A stretch of DNA of 64,000 nt from Candidatus Heimdallarchaeota archaeon (GTDB lineage Archaea; Asgardarchaeota; Heimdallarchaeia; JABLTI01): positions 1-64,000 of the forward strand of contig JABCTZ010000041.1 of the NCBI GenBank assembly GCA_018238155.1. Direction: 5' to 3'. The notes below the pieces were generated by a model. That model ran no database searches. It was given only the letters and a program-made list of their open reading frames with translations, and had not been told where the DNA came from. Shown here piece after piece: positions 34,883 to 43,794 of this stretch (positions are counted from its first letter, which is position 1; each line of letters opens with the position of its first letter). A program made the translations under genes and the position numbers.

Positions 34883-35491
34883 ATGTCAGAAAAAAGAAAT
34901 CATACAGAAGATTACTTACTGTACCTTAAAATAACAAAGGATTTATTCAAATTTTGTGTTATAGGTGACGGTGGGGTTGGAAAATCAACTTTTATTAATT
35001 TCTTAACGACAGGTCAATTAGCTTCAAATTTTAAAGTAACACGAACCCCCTACATAAATATTGATGGCTGTAAACTTGGAGGACACACTATTCAATTATA
35101 TGATCTAGCTGGGCAAAGAAGAACTGATGCTCATCCCTTAGATCACATGCAAAATGTTATTTTAAAAGGAACAGATATAATATTGTTTTTCTTTTCGCTG
35201 GAAAATCTAGAATCGTTTATCAACATTAAAAAATGGTATGAAGAAATAAAAATATTCTATAAAGATTGGGAAAATGATAGACCACTCTTATTCCTTATAG
35301 GAAATAAACTCGATTTACCTAGAAATGTCGAATCTTTTAATGGGGAAGAGTTAGTTGAAAGAATGAATGATTTTGAGGTTTATCACGAAATTTCTTTGTT
35401 TTCTGGTAAAAACGTTGAAGACTTTTTGAAAATCCTTTGCGACAAACTAGATGAACAATTCCAAAATCTTAAAGAAATAGCTGGTTTGTAA
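34883..35491 (+). CDS. Ras-like small GTPase
   Basis: A protein of 202 residues. The G motifs are GDGGVGKST (G1), RTPYINI near switch I (G2), YDLAGQRR (G3), GNKLD (G4) and a weak G5 (EISLFSGKN). It differs from the GTPase at 1651 in switch I, being less Rab-like, and in having a short N-terminal extension (MSEKRNHTEDYLLYLKITKDL). No prenylation motif was seen at the C-terminus. It is co-directional and 15 bp downstream of a zinc-knuckle protein gene, almost certainly one transcript. Nucleotide binding and switching are well supported; the pathway is unknown. Confidence 0.88.
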   Translation: MSEKRNHTEDYLLYLKITKDLFKFCVIGDGGVGKSTFINFLTTGQLASNFKVTRTPYINIDGCKLGGHTIQLYDLAGQRRTDAHPLDHMQNVILKGTDIILFFFSLENLESFINIKKWYEEIKIFYKDWENDRPLLFLIGNKLDLPRNVESFNGEELVERMNDFEVYHEISLFSGKNVEDFLKILCDKLDEQFQNLKEIAGL

Positions 35492-35846
35492 AAAAAATTC
35501 TCTCTGAAAATGAAAGCTATACTTTAATTCTTGATATACTCATTGATGTATCCTGATAAAAACATTCCAATATAATAGTTATACTAATTATTTTTCTAGC
35601 TGTAGTTATAATTGCTTAATTGATCAATAAAAATAGAGATTTTCATTAGTTATTTTTTACAATATTTTTTGAATGGGTTTCAATTTTAAACTCAAGATTC
35701 AGAAGAGTAAACTATTTAATTAAGTATTTTGATAAATAAACACAATTAGGCCAAATATAGAGATCAATAAATAAGGGTGTTTATCACATCCTTTCAGTCT
35801 CTATTTTCAGAATATTTATCTTGGAATAAATTATTCAATTATTGAG
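35492..35846. other. Intergenic, AT-rich, no gene seen
   Basis: These 355 AT-rich bases lie between the GTPase and a surface protein gene. No coding frame, tRNA or repeat was found. AT-rich strings near 35700-35830 (TTTAATTAAG, AATAAATTATT) could include the promoter of the next gene. Confidence 0.45.
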
Positions 35847-36749
35847 GTGTTTAATGTTAAAACAAAGAGGATATATGTTTTAATACTAATCGGAGCTATC
35901 TTTTGTATAAGTAATAATATCAATCATGTGAATGGAGAATATCAAGTAAGTATTGGTGAAATATATCAATATGATATCATTAAAGCAGAAGTTAATAGCA
36001 CTTTCAATGGACATTTCGAAACTGGTTCAGGATATACTATAGACTCCAATCATTTAGAAGAAAATACTATGGTCTCTTATGAGATAACTGAGGTAAACAC
36101 ATTAGGGGTTTTTTGGAATCTTTCAAGTGGTGGTTTTTCTCATAATCATGTCTCGGATGATACAATTATAAATTCATATGAAAATCTACTCACACAATGT
36201 TTTGCGTTGCCAAAAATATATGATCCAATTCATTCAGATATAGAGAATGGAACAGGGCTAGTATTCTACAGTCCGTTTATTGATCCAATAAATGAAAATT
36301 GGGAGATAATCAAAAATGTTGAGGATTATGTAGAAAATACAATCGATCTTTTAACAGACACAAAAATAACTTATGAGATGGATTCACTTTTAAAAGAATC
36401 AAATTCAAAACTCTCAATAGAATTTGTTCTTGGAGGAACAATTGATGGCAAATGGGCAAATGTACCCATCAATGCAAAATTTATGAACCATTTACTAATT
36501 GAATTTGATAAAATAAATGGTGTTTTCCTTGGTTTGAGAATGAAATCAAGCATTGATGGTTCTTATAACTCCAATACAGTTAATATTACAATTTCTTTCC
36601 AATCAGAAATGAAAGATTATAATATACCATCTTTTACTAAAAATGATATAACAAAAGTATCAGGTGTTTTTGGAGAAGGAATATTAATTGGTTTAAGCTC
36701 GTTACTAATTCTAACGATTTTAGTTTCAAAGAGAAAAGAAAGTAGATAA
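35847..36749 (+). CDS. Secreted protein with C-terminal membrane anchor
   Basis: A protein of 300 residues. The start is probably GTG at 35847. A basic N-terminus (VKTKRI) and a hydrophobic segment (YVLILIGAIFCISNNI) form a signal sequence. The beta-rich ectodomain starts YQVSIGEIYQYDIIKAEV, again like the choice-of-anchor S type domains that open with a GDxxxY unit. The C-terminal helix GILIGLSSLLILTILV and KRKESR tail give membrane attachment. It lacks the PGF motif of the larger surface proteins. Function unknown; its own hairpin terminator suggests a single-gene transcript. Confidence 0.65.
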   Translation: MFNVKTKRIYVLILIGAIFCISNNINHVNGEYQVSIGEIYQYDIIKAEVNSTFNGHFETGSGYTIDSNHLEENTMVSYEITEVNTLGVFWNLSSGGFSHNHVSDDTIINSYENLLTQCFALPKIYDPIHSDIENGTGLVFYSPFIDPINENWEIIKNVEDYVENTIDLLTDTKITYEMDSLLKESNSKLSIEFVLGGTIDGKWANVPINAKFMNHLLIEFDKINGVFLGLRMKSSIDGSYNSNTVNITISFQSEMKDYNIPSFTKNDITKVSGVFGEGILIGLSSLLILTILVSKRKESR

Positions 36750-36773
36750 TTACTTTCTTATTTCAATTTTTTT
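36736..36773. terminator. Hairpin terminator with stop codon in the loop, shared by convergent genes
   Basis: AAGAAAGTA (36736-36744) pairs perfectly with TACTTTCTT (36751-36759). The loop GATAAT contains the TAA stop (36747-36749). A T-run follows at 36767-36773. The convergent SGNH gene ends at 36763, so the hairpin may serve both strands. Confidence 0.6.
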
Positions 36774-37638
36774 GAATGAATTCAATTACAAGTTCAGAGA
36801 CAATATTAGCTCCCTTGGAATTCAAATGAAGATTATCAGTAAATAAACTAAAATTATATTCTTTTGATAGAGTATCAAAACTCTTTCGTAAAAGGAAGTG
36901 TTTAATAGCGATTTCTTCAACTAGACGATGATTTGTCCCATATTTTGGTTCAGATGGGTTTTGATTTAGAAATTCAATCATTTTTTCATTTACAGGTAAG
37001 TATTGAACTTTGTATTCCTTTGCAATGCCTTGGATTAACTTTGAAAAAGTAATTGTTTGTTTAAACGCGAGTGCAGATTGATCTTCTCCTAGAGGAGGAA
37101 TGGAACAAAGAGCAATTTTAGCATCAGTTTTTTGCAGTAATTCTTTTACTATTTCTTCAAGATTATCACTAAACCATTCTTTACTTGCCTTTTTTGGTAA
37201 ACTTAATCTCTTTTCACTTGATTGTACATTAAACAATTCTATTTCACGATGCGCATCATTTGAACCAATCATTATTGTGATAAAATCAGGTTCGCATGCA
37301 ATTATGCTCTCTACTCTTCTAAGAACATTGTAAGCAAGTTCAGAATTCATTCCAGCGTTGATATAATCATAATTCTTTCTTCCAATTTTTTTAGAAATCA
37401 ATTCAATGTAATTTACACTCAAATTTCCATGTGTTAAACTATCTCCAACAAAAACAATTCTTTTTTTAGCTTTTTCCGACCCAGCATTTTTTTTCAAATA
37501 GTTGTAGGGATTGTCTTTAGGGAAATGGTGTATCTTCCATAGAATACTTTGGTAATAAATAAAAAATGAAGACCCTAACAGAATTACTATTCCAAGAACT
37601 GCTAGTAATATAATATAGATCGTTTCCATTTTACTCAC
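36763..37638 (-). CDS. Membrane-anchored SGNH/GDSL hydrolase
   Basis: A protein of 291 residues. An N-terminal helix (IYIILLAVLGIVILLGSSFFI) anchors it. The catalytic blocks are FVGDSLTHG (block I Ser), NAGMNSELA (block II Gly), GSNDAH (block III Asn) and DNLHLNSKG (block V Asp/His). The enzyme should be a serine esterase or lipase, probably acting outside the cell on envelope lipids or acylated sugars. It follows the M1 aminopeptidase gene by 17 bp on the same strand, so both may be co-transcribed. The specific substrate cannot be told from sequence. Confidence 0.85.
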   Translation of the reverse strand: MSKMETIYIILLAVLGIVILLGSSFFIYYQSILWKIHHFPKDNPYNYLKKNAGSEKAKKRIVFVGDSLTHGNLSVNYIELISKKIGRKNYDYINAGMNSELAYNVLRRVESIIACEPDFITIMIGSNDAHREIELFNVQSSEKRLSLPKKASKEWFSDNLEEIVKELLQKTDAKIALCSIPPLGEDQSALAFKQTITFSKLIQGIAKEYKVQYLPVNEKMIEFLNQNPSEPKYGTNHRLVEEIAIKHFLLRKSFDTLSKEYNFSLFTDNLHLNSKGANIVSELVIEFIQKN

Positions 37639-37655
37639 TTTAGTGATTTATCTAT

Positions 37656-40259
37656 CTACTGTTTTTTTGAAAGATTATTTTCTATCTTAGATAATCTTTC
37701 TTTGATTTTTCGATTTTCAGTTTGAAGCTCTTCTATAGTTCTCTCCAATGGTTTTAAGTCACTATTATCCTTTGTTTTACTTAGGGCTCGTATAGAACAT
37801 TTTGCTGCTCGTTTAACATGATGCAAATGAAACATTTTTTCAGCTTGATTTAAAGAAGGAATAAGTGATATGTCACCATAACTACTAATCGCAGAAATAG
37901 TGGCTCGAGATACCCGATGAGACTTGTCATTTAGCAAAGTTTTCTCTAAAATTGCCTTGATTTCAGGGTGCTCCTTTTTACATAATTTCCCTAATTTGGC
38001 AAGGTGAACTATTATTTCACGCCTACAATGATCACTTTTACCAACCTCAAAATAGGGGAGTAAGATATCAATTGCTTCTTTTTTCTCAGAGGCAGCAATT
38101 CCGGAAAGATATCCTCTTAGAACTATATCAGTCCAACTACTTTCTATTTTTGGTAAGCGTTCAACCAATATTTTCAAGGAATTTTTATGTTTAATTTTAC
38201 CAATAGAAGTTGCTGCTGCAGCTACAACGAAGTAAGAATCTGTATCATCTAACATTTTTACTAATGAATTAAAAGCTCTTTCTTCTTTGTAGAAATTTCC
38301 CAATGCAGCTGCAACTTTACTTCTAGCTCTACTATCTTGTATTTTCACTGCTTTGATAAGCCCACTTAAAGCTAGCTGTGTTTTCAAATTTCCTAAAATA
38401 GTGGCAATTTCAACCTGTACACCCCAAAATTCCTCTGTCAAAATTGCTTTTGAAAGACTGGCAACTGCTTTGTATGTTGCCTTTTTACCTAAGGCTTTTG
38501 CAGCACGAATTCTCATTATTACATTGGAACCATTTTTCAATTGATGTATCCACATATCGATTGGTTTTTCGATTTTTACATCAATCAAAACAGCATAATC
38601 TGGATCAAGTTCAATTGTAGCCGGTTTTGATTCTACTGGCAAATAAAAGAAATGGATTCTTTCTGTAATTTCATTAAAGTATTGTTTTTTATTTCCGTTT
38701 TTATCTATAATCTGTATAGTAAATGGAAATCGAAATACTTCTGGAGTACCTTCAACATTTTGTGTTTGTTCAATTTTAACTACTACTTGTAAGTTTTCGC
38801 TATTATAAGAGCATTTTATTATTACTTCAGGATAACCCGCTTTGTATAACCATTGATCAAAAAACCAATCATAATCATTTCCGGTAATTACCTCGAAAGC
38901 TCTTTGAAAATCAACTGTTTCAATAGAAGTGTAAGCATGTTGTGTTAAGATGTAGCTTAATACTTGCCACCAAGTTTTTTCTCCAACAAGATGCTTAAGC
39001 ATATAATATCTCCAGGCTGCCCCTGGATATAAATGCGCATCAAAAACATCCATACCAAACATCCATTTTGTTTGAACAATAGGTCTTCTGTATTTATTCT
39101 TATCCTCATTGAAATACGATTCTTGTTTTCCAAATTGCTCATAGAGATATTCATCTACTCCCAAATCGAATTTTTTCCATTCATTTTGTAATTGAGTTGC
39201 TCCACCTTCGTTGATCCAACCATGTGACCATGATTTGCAAGTTATTAAATCACCTATCCATTGATGGACTAATTCATGAACTACAAGCCCCTCGAAAGTA
39301 ATATCTTTGTGAGCTTTTTCATCGTGCATGATAACATCAGTCATTGTGGTAACACTGGTATTCTCCATACCACCAATAATAAAATTAGAAACACATACTT
39401 GACCGTATTTTTTCCATGGATATTTAACAGCTAATTTTTCTTCTAAAAATGCAATCATCTTAGGTGTTTTACCAAAAGTTCGATATACTGTTTCTTTATC
39501 GTGTTTATTCTCAGCATAATAATAAACATCAAGATCACCGGATTTTTCTTTATAGATTTCATATTTACCTACAGCTAAAGTAATCAAATAAGCTGGTAAA
39601 GGTTTTTCTTGTTTCCAGTGGAATGTTTCTGTTTTATTTTTATTCTTCTTTTGAGAAAGTAATTCTCCATTAGAGATAGCATAAAATCCTTCGGGCACTG
39701 TAACAACCATTTCAACAGGGAATTTATAACTTGGATGGTCATAAATTGGAATTAGATATCTTGCATAGTCATCTTGAAAATGTGTCCAAAATTGTTCGCC
39801 AATTTTTGGAAAGTAACGATTTGGTTTAATAAAAAAACCGGCAACTTGAGGTTCAACGACCTTGTAGTTAAATGTAAGAGTTACTTTACATCCCTCACAT
39901 GTTTCTTCATTTAAAGTAATGTAAAGAGTATGATTCTCAGAATCATGTTCAAAGAACAATTTGTTTTTGTTCTGATCCTTTATTTCGAGTATTTTGATTT
40001 CAGCTGCATGTAATTTAATTACCTTAAGATTTGTTATTTTTGATACTAGTGAAAGTTCGTTTTTTGCTGTTATTGTTGAAGTTGCAAAGTCCACTTTCCA
40101 AGTCATTTTTAGGTTCTCGATCAAGAAATGTCTTGGTGGTTGCCATTGGTCTTTTGCTTCTGGAAACGTGAAATCAGTTCTTTCCATAGCAAATGTTTGT
40201 TCAGCCTCTGCATATTGTCCTTTCAATAGAGTCTCGAGATAATCATGAAAATCTGTCAT
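37656..40259 (-). CDS. M1 family aminopeptidase with C-terminal HEAT repeats
   Basis: A protein of 867 residues from the ATG at 40259, with AAGGGA about 9 bp upstream. The N-terminal beta domain is followed by the M1 exopeptidase motif GGMENTSV and the zinc site HELVHQWIGD (near residue 328) with WINEGGA downstream. From about residue 600 come HEAT-like helical repeats (AKALGKKATYKAVASLSKAI; VAAALGNFYKEERAF; AAAATSIGKIKHKNSL), then a short coiled coil (LEELQTENRKIKERLSKIENN type). The enzyme should trim N-terminal residues from peptides in the cytoplasm. No signal peptide was seen. HEAT-extended M1 enzymes are known in prokaryotes. Confidence 0.9.
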   Translation of the reverse strand: MTDFHDYLETLLKGQYAEAEQTFAMERTDFTFPEAKDQWQPPRHFLIENLKMTWKVDFATSTITAKNELSLVSKITNLKVIKLHAAEIKILEIKDQNKNKLFFEHDSENHTLYITLNEETCEGCKVTLTFNYKVVEPQVAGFFIKPNRYFPKIGEQFWTHFQDDYARYLIPIYDHPSYKFPVEMVVTVPEGFYAISNGELLSQKKNKNKTETFHWKQEKPLPAYLITLAVGKYEIYKEKSGDLDVYYYAENKHDKETVYRTFGKTPKMIAFLEEKLAVKYPWKKYGQVCVSNFIIGGMENTSVTTMTDVIMHDEKAHKDITFEGLVVHELVHQWIGDLITCKSWSHGWINEGGATQLQNEWKKFDLGVDEYLYEQFGKQESYFNEDKNKYRRPIVQTKWMFGMDVFDAHLYPGAAWRYYMLKHLVGEKTWWQVLSYILTQHAYTSIETVDFQRAFEVITGNDYDWFFDQWLYKAGYPEVIIKCSYNSENLQVVVKIEQTQNVEGTPEVFRFPFTIQIIDKNGNKKQYFNEITERIHFFYLPVESKPATIELDPDYAVLIDVKIEKPIDMWIHQLKNGSNVIMRIRAAKALGKKATYKAVASLSKAILTEEFWGVQVEIATILGNLKTQLALSGLIKAVKIQDSRARSKVAAALGNFYKEERAFNSLVKMLDDTDSYFVVAAAATSIGKIKHKNSLKILVERLPKIESSWTDIVLRGYLSGIAASEKKEAIDILLPYFEVGKSDHCRREIIVHLAKLGKLCKKEHPEIKAILEKTLLNDKSHRVSRATISAISSYGDISLIPSLNQAEKMFHLHHVKRAAKCSIRALSKTKDNSDLKPLERTIEELQTENRKIKERLSKIENNLSKKQ

Positions 40260-40405
40260 TAGATGTCCCTTCAATTTTTCTTCTTTGAACAAGATAATAT
40301 TCAAGAATAATAATCTTTTAATTAAAATAGTTTAGCTTTTAAAAGAAATATCTGTCACTGACTTTAATGAAGAAAAAAAGAAGAAGATAAAGAAAAGAGA
40401 AAATA

Positions 40406-40427
40406 GAAATTTCATTATAAAAATTTC
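40406..40427 (-). terminator. Hairpin with stop codon in the loop (minus strand)
   Basis: GAAATTT (40406-40412) pairs with AAATTTC (40421-40427). The loop holds the minus-strand TAA (40417-40415). A pyrimidine-rich tail follows on the minus strand (complement of the purine-rich stretch 40370-40405). Confidence 0.5.
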
Positions 40428-41509
40428 AATAGGTTTACTTTTCGTTTAATTGCTTTTTTGATCATCCAAAAATTGAGGTTCTTTGGTGGTTTAGAAATAT
40501 CCTTCTCTTTTTTTGGTACTAAGGACATTGCTTCTTCAGGACAAACCATTGCACAGACACCACATCCAACACAGCGTTTGTTAACTGTGCAAACACCATC
40601 AATTATTTCAAGCGCATCGAATTGACATCGGTCTAAGCAAGTCCCGCACCCTGTACAAGATTCCTCTTCTATTTGCAAAAGGAAATCTGATTTAACAAAA
40701 GCATTTGGTTGATCATATTTGATTAATGCGCCCATGACTCCACAACAACAAGTACAACAATTACAAATGTAACTTTGACCTTCACTAATATTTGCAGTAG
40801 AATGGATTAAACCTGCTTCTTGCGCTGATTTCAAAACATTCAAAGCTTCCTCTTTTGTTATTGCTCGAGTGTCATGACATTCATTGTAATCTTTGTCTTC
40901 ATCACCTGAAAACATAATACAAACACTAAGAGGATACTCACATGCATTATCAAGTAATATTTGTTGCTTTCTGCAGATACAATCTCTTACACCCCAACTT
41001 TTAGCATTCATAAGAAGCTTTTCCGCTTCGTTTCTAGTATGGATTGCTAAATCAGTTTTTATTGTGCTCCTAACAGGAATAATTTTATGAATAGCTGGAG
41101 GGTCAGAAAAAAATACATCGCCTCTAGTTTTTTCAAAATACTCTTCCATCAATGCAGAAAATTCCGCATCTATTCGATGTATTTGTTCTTCGTATATTCC
41201 GACAACAAAAGGCATAAGACCATAAATTCGTCCATTCTCCGTATCGCTATAGCGAATTTGTCCCTTTTCTCTCATAATCTCTATTTTTTCTTTCAATTTC
41301 TCAATTGACATCTTCAATCTTCGAGCTATTTTCTCAACTGGTTCTTTTATTAACTTCATTTTACAAGCAATTTCAGCTTCTTCCGGAGTGAAGATCCATT
41401 CAAGAACTCTTAAATGAATACCATCTTTTGTATGAGGAAAACCGTTAGGAATTTGATTCAGTAATCTTGCAAGTTTCTCGTAGGGGGAACGTTTTCTAAA
41501 TAGAGCCAT
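40415..41509 (-). CDS. Ferredoxin-type protein with N-terminal winged-helix region
   Basis: A protein of 364 residues. Residues about 45-95 look like a winged helix (EPVEKIARRLKMSIEKLKEKIEIMREKGQI). The middle has extra Cys clusters: CICRKQQILLDNACEYPLSVC and YICNCCTCCCGVM. The C-terminal part is a 2[4Fe-4S] ferredoxin: CTGCGTCLDRC and CVGCGVCAMVCP. Proteins of this layout occur in anaerobes near reductases. It could act as a redox-sensing regulator or an electron carrier. It is a single gene. The clusters are evident from the Cys spacing; electron donor, acceptor and DNA binding are not. Confidence 0.75.
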   Translation of the reverse strand: MALFRKRSPYEKLARLLNQIPNGFPHTKDGIHLRVLEWIFTPEEAEIACKMKLIKEPVEKIARRLKMSIEKLKEKIEIMREKGQIRYSDTENGRIYGLMPFVVGIYEEQIHRIDAEFSALMEEYFEKTRGDVFFSDPPAIHKIIPVRSTIKTDLAIHTRNEAEKLLMNAKSWGVRDCICRKQQILLDNACEYPLSVCIMFSGDEDKDYNECHDTRAITKEEALNVLKSAQEAGLIHSTANISEGQSYICNCCTCCCGVMGALIKYDQPNAFVKSDFLLQIEEESCTGCGTCLDRCQFDALEIIDGVCTVNKRCVGCGVCAMVCPEEAMSLVPKKEKDISKPPKNLNFWMIKKAIKRKVNLLKFL

Positions 41510-41713
41510 TTTATAATCACTTGCTTTTTAATATTCTTGAAATATATAAAGTTAGTATTGTTTTACTGTTAAAGAATCGTTTCATTTAGAAAATGTTACC
41601 AGAATGAGTATAAAGAAATGAATTATTGTTAGTTTCTCAATAGTAGAAGTTTGTTCTAAAGTTAATTAAGGAAAAGTAAAAATTAATACAAAACAAATTT
41701 ATGAGTTGATTTG

Positions 41714-42060
41714 ATGACACTAGAAAAAGTATACAAATTAATTGAAGAAAGAAAAGATTTGGCGGAATTTATCGCCATTCCGTCCGTCTCTGCAAAAGAA
41801 GAATTCTTAGTGGAAGCAGCAGAGTTTTCTAAGAAACTTTTAGAAAAATATGGCTTTAAAGCAAAAATTCATGATACTGGTGGAGGACCCGTTGTAACGG
41901 GCATTATTGATGTCGGTGCAAAAAGAACGTTGATGTTTTATGATCATGCAGATGTTCAACCTGCAGAACCTTTTGATTTATGGGACTCTCCACCTTTTGA
42001 ATTAGCAATTAGAGAAGGACGAATGTATGGTTGTGGTGTTGCTGATAATAAAGATTTGAA
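41714..42060 (+). pseudogene. 5' fragment of an M20 peptidase gene
   Basis: About 115 residues match the N-terminal part of M20 dipeptidases: IPSVSAKEEF, LLEKYGFKAKIHDTGGGPVV, YDHADVQPAEPFDLWDSPPFEL, IREGRMYGCGVADNK. The metal ligands His (DHADVQP) and Asp (GVADNK) are present. The match stops abruptly at DNK and the frame ends soon after at LKNKSGS (stop 42077-42079). The 3' end of an M20 gene is found at 43759-43945, so the gene was split. The fragment alone cannot be active. Confidence 0.75.
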
Positions 42061-42126
42061 GAACAAATCAGGCTCTTAAGAGAAGAAGGGCATATAGTGT
42101 ATGAAGATGGAAGATTAAGACTGTAA
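42048..42126 (+). pseudogene. Orphan 3' tail of another gene fused after the M20 fragment
   Basis: In the +1 frame relative to the M20 fragment, 42053-42126 reads RFEEQIRLLREEGHIVYEDGR then LRL and stop. It looks like the end of a helical or winged-helix protein and is followed by a terminator hairpin. It therefore appears to be the tail of a different gene joined to the M20 fragment at a recombination point near 42050-42056. The parent protein is not recognised. Confidence 0.4.
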
Positions 42127-42145
42127 TCAAAAACAGTCTCTTTTA
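42118..42145 (+). terminator. Hairpin terminator overlapping a stop codon
   Basis: AGACTGT (42118-42124) pairs perfectly with ACAGTCT (42133-42139). The TAA stop (42124-42126) straddles arm and loop. CTTTTATT follows. It closes the orphan tail ahead of the MFS gene. Confidence 0.5.
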
Positions 42146-42225
42146 TTGCCTGAAATTGTTGCTTTTACCTCTGATTATCTTTATATAATATCTTGATATG
42201 TAATTTAAGATATAGGAGATTAAAT

Positions 42226-43524
42226 ATGAACTTTAGAATAAGAAAAAGATGGTTAGTTGTAATTGGAGCAATCTCTTCTCAATTGGCTATTGGAGCATTA
42301 TACGCATGGAGTCATTTTAATGAACCAATTTCAATAGCATTTGGATGGTCAATCACTAGTGTTTACACAACATACACGATTGCATTAGCAACATTCGCAT
42401 TAACGATGAACTTTACAGGTTGGTTACAATTAAAATTGGGACCAAGAATAACTTCACTTATCGGAGGTATCCTATATAGTGGTGGGGTTCTGTTATCCTC
42501 TTTGGCAAAGTCACATGCAGCATTATACATCTTTTATGGTGTGATTACAGGTGCAGGGGTTGCGTTCGTCTATGTATGTCAGTTAGCTACTCTGGTAAAG
42601 TGGTTCCCGAATAGAAAAGGTGCCATTACGGGACTAGCAACTGCTGGATTTGCATTGGGTGGATTCATGTTTAGTAATATATTGAAAGCGTTGTTTAACG
42701 TAGAAGATATATATTTAACGCCAGAAAAGATTTCTATTACATTCCTAATTGTAGGTATTATTTTTGCAGTGATGACAATTGGTGGAGCATTATTACTAGA
42801 TGTTCCAGAACAAGAGAAAGCACAAACGAATGATAAGTTTACAGAAGGTAAAAACTTTAACAGACTAGATATGTTAAAAACTAGAAACTTCTACAAGTTA
42901 TTGTTCAGTGACATGTTGGCATTGATGCCTGGATTATTAATTATTGGTTTGGCAAAAGACATCGGTCAAGATCCAGATTACCTCGGGCTAAATTATAGTA
43001 CTGCTGCATTGATAGTTAGTATCATCGCAATCATAAATGCTGGTGGACGATTATTATCAGGTGCTTTAGCAGATAAATTTGGGCCATTGAATGTGTATAG
43101 AACGATGTACGTAGTTACAATTCTATCATTGGCTGTATTGGCATTCGTTCCCATGAGTTTCCCAGTCTTCATAATCGCAATCTTTGGTGTCGCGATTTCG
43201 TATGGTTCGTTCTTATCATTAGTTCCTACGATCACAGGAAGACTGTTTGGTGGGAAGAACTTCAGTGCGAACTATGCACTAGTATTCCAAGCATATGGTA
43301 TCGCAGCATTATCAGGAATCCTTATTAAAAGTTTTACAACAGAAACCAATTATATGTTTATAATCGCAATGAGTACGACCATCTTAGGTTTCATTATCTC
43401 AATGTTAATCAAACCGTCAAATGGACAACAAGAAGATGAAAAAGAAGACGAAAGTGATACTGTTCATCTAACTAGTAACTTAGAGGATAATTCAACAGAG
43501 GAATCTAATGAATCAAATTCCTAA
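42226..43524 (+). CDS. MFS transporter, OFA (oxalate/formate antiporter) type
   Basis: A protein of 432 residues with twelve hydrophobic segments. It starts at the ATG at 42226, with TAGGAGAT upstream. Features of the OFA family are an N-terminal KRWLVVIGAISSQLAIGALYAWSHF, the loop KLGPRI, GAGVAFVYVCQLATLVKWFPNRKGAITGL and a second half with GRLLSGALADKFGP. Family members exchange small carboxylates such as oxalate, formate or lactate. The C-terminal 35 residues are highly acidic. The gene lies between the two halves of a broken M20 gene and so seems to have arrived with an insertion. The substrate is unknown. Confidence 0.85.
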   Translation: MNFRIRKRWLVVIGAISSQLAIGALYAWSHFNEPISIAFGWSITSVYTTYTIALATFALTMNFTGWLQLKLGPRITSLIGGILYSGGVLLSSLAKSHAALYIFYGVITGAGVAFVYVCQLATLVKWFPNRKGAITGLATAGFALGGFMFSNILKALFNVEDIYLTPEKISITFLIVGIIFAVMTIGGALLLDVPEQEKAQTNDKFTEGKNFNRLDMLKTRNFYKLLFSDMLALMPGLLIIGLAKDIGQDPDYLGLNYSTAALIVSIIAIINAGGRLLSGALADKFGPLNVYRTMYVVTILSLAVLAFVPMSFPVFIIAIFGVAISYGSFLSLVPTITGRLFGGKNFSANYALVFQAYGIAALSGILIKSFTTETNYMFIIAMSTTILGFIISMLIKPSNGQQEDEKEDESDTVHLTSNLEDNSTEESNESNS

Positions 43525-43530
43525 TCCTCT

Positions 43531-43794
43531 TTATTCTTTTGACGATAAAGTAGTGTTAAAATAGTACATCAGCACTACATAGCGTGGAGTTAGAATAGTT
43601 AGTAATACTGCTATAAATTCTGAAGAATCCACGACTAAAACATCGTGTGCATAAATATCTCCCGTTGATAAATAGTTTGAATCAATGTTTAGATTTCCGC
43701 TCTCAGCTTCAAGCGTAATATTACTTCCCGACTTAGTAATTTTTAATGCGTTGCCACCAACAACTAATCTATCAGGTGGTTCAGGACCAATGTA
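43531..43794 (-). pseudogene. Minus-strand fragment of an unrecognised beta-rich protein
   Basis: The minus strand holds an open stretch of about 85 codons ending at a TAA (43533-43531). It includes RLVVGGNALKITKSGSNI, LEAESGNLNIDSNYLSTGD and HDVLVVDSSEFIAVLL. The Gly/Asn/Ser-rich short strands resemble repetitive beta proteins such as tail-fibre or surface-repeat proteins. No start codon or ribosome site is evident. The frame runs into the M20 3' fragment on the opposite strand, where it meets a stop. I read it as a broken piece carried with the inserted segment. Identity unknown. Confidence 0.35.

Noticed and set aside
42057-43758. Insertion sequence or transposon between the M20 fragments
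   Set aside because: No transposase gene and no terminal inverted repeats or target duplication were seen, so it is described only as an inserted or recombined segment.
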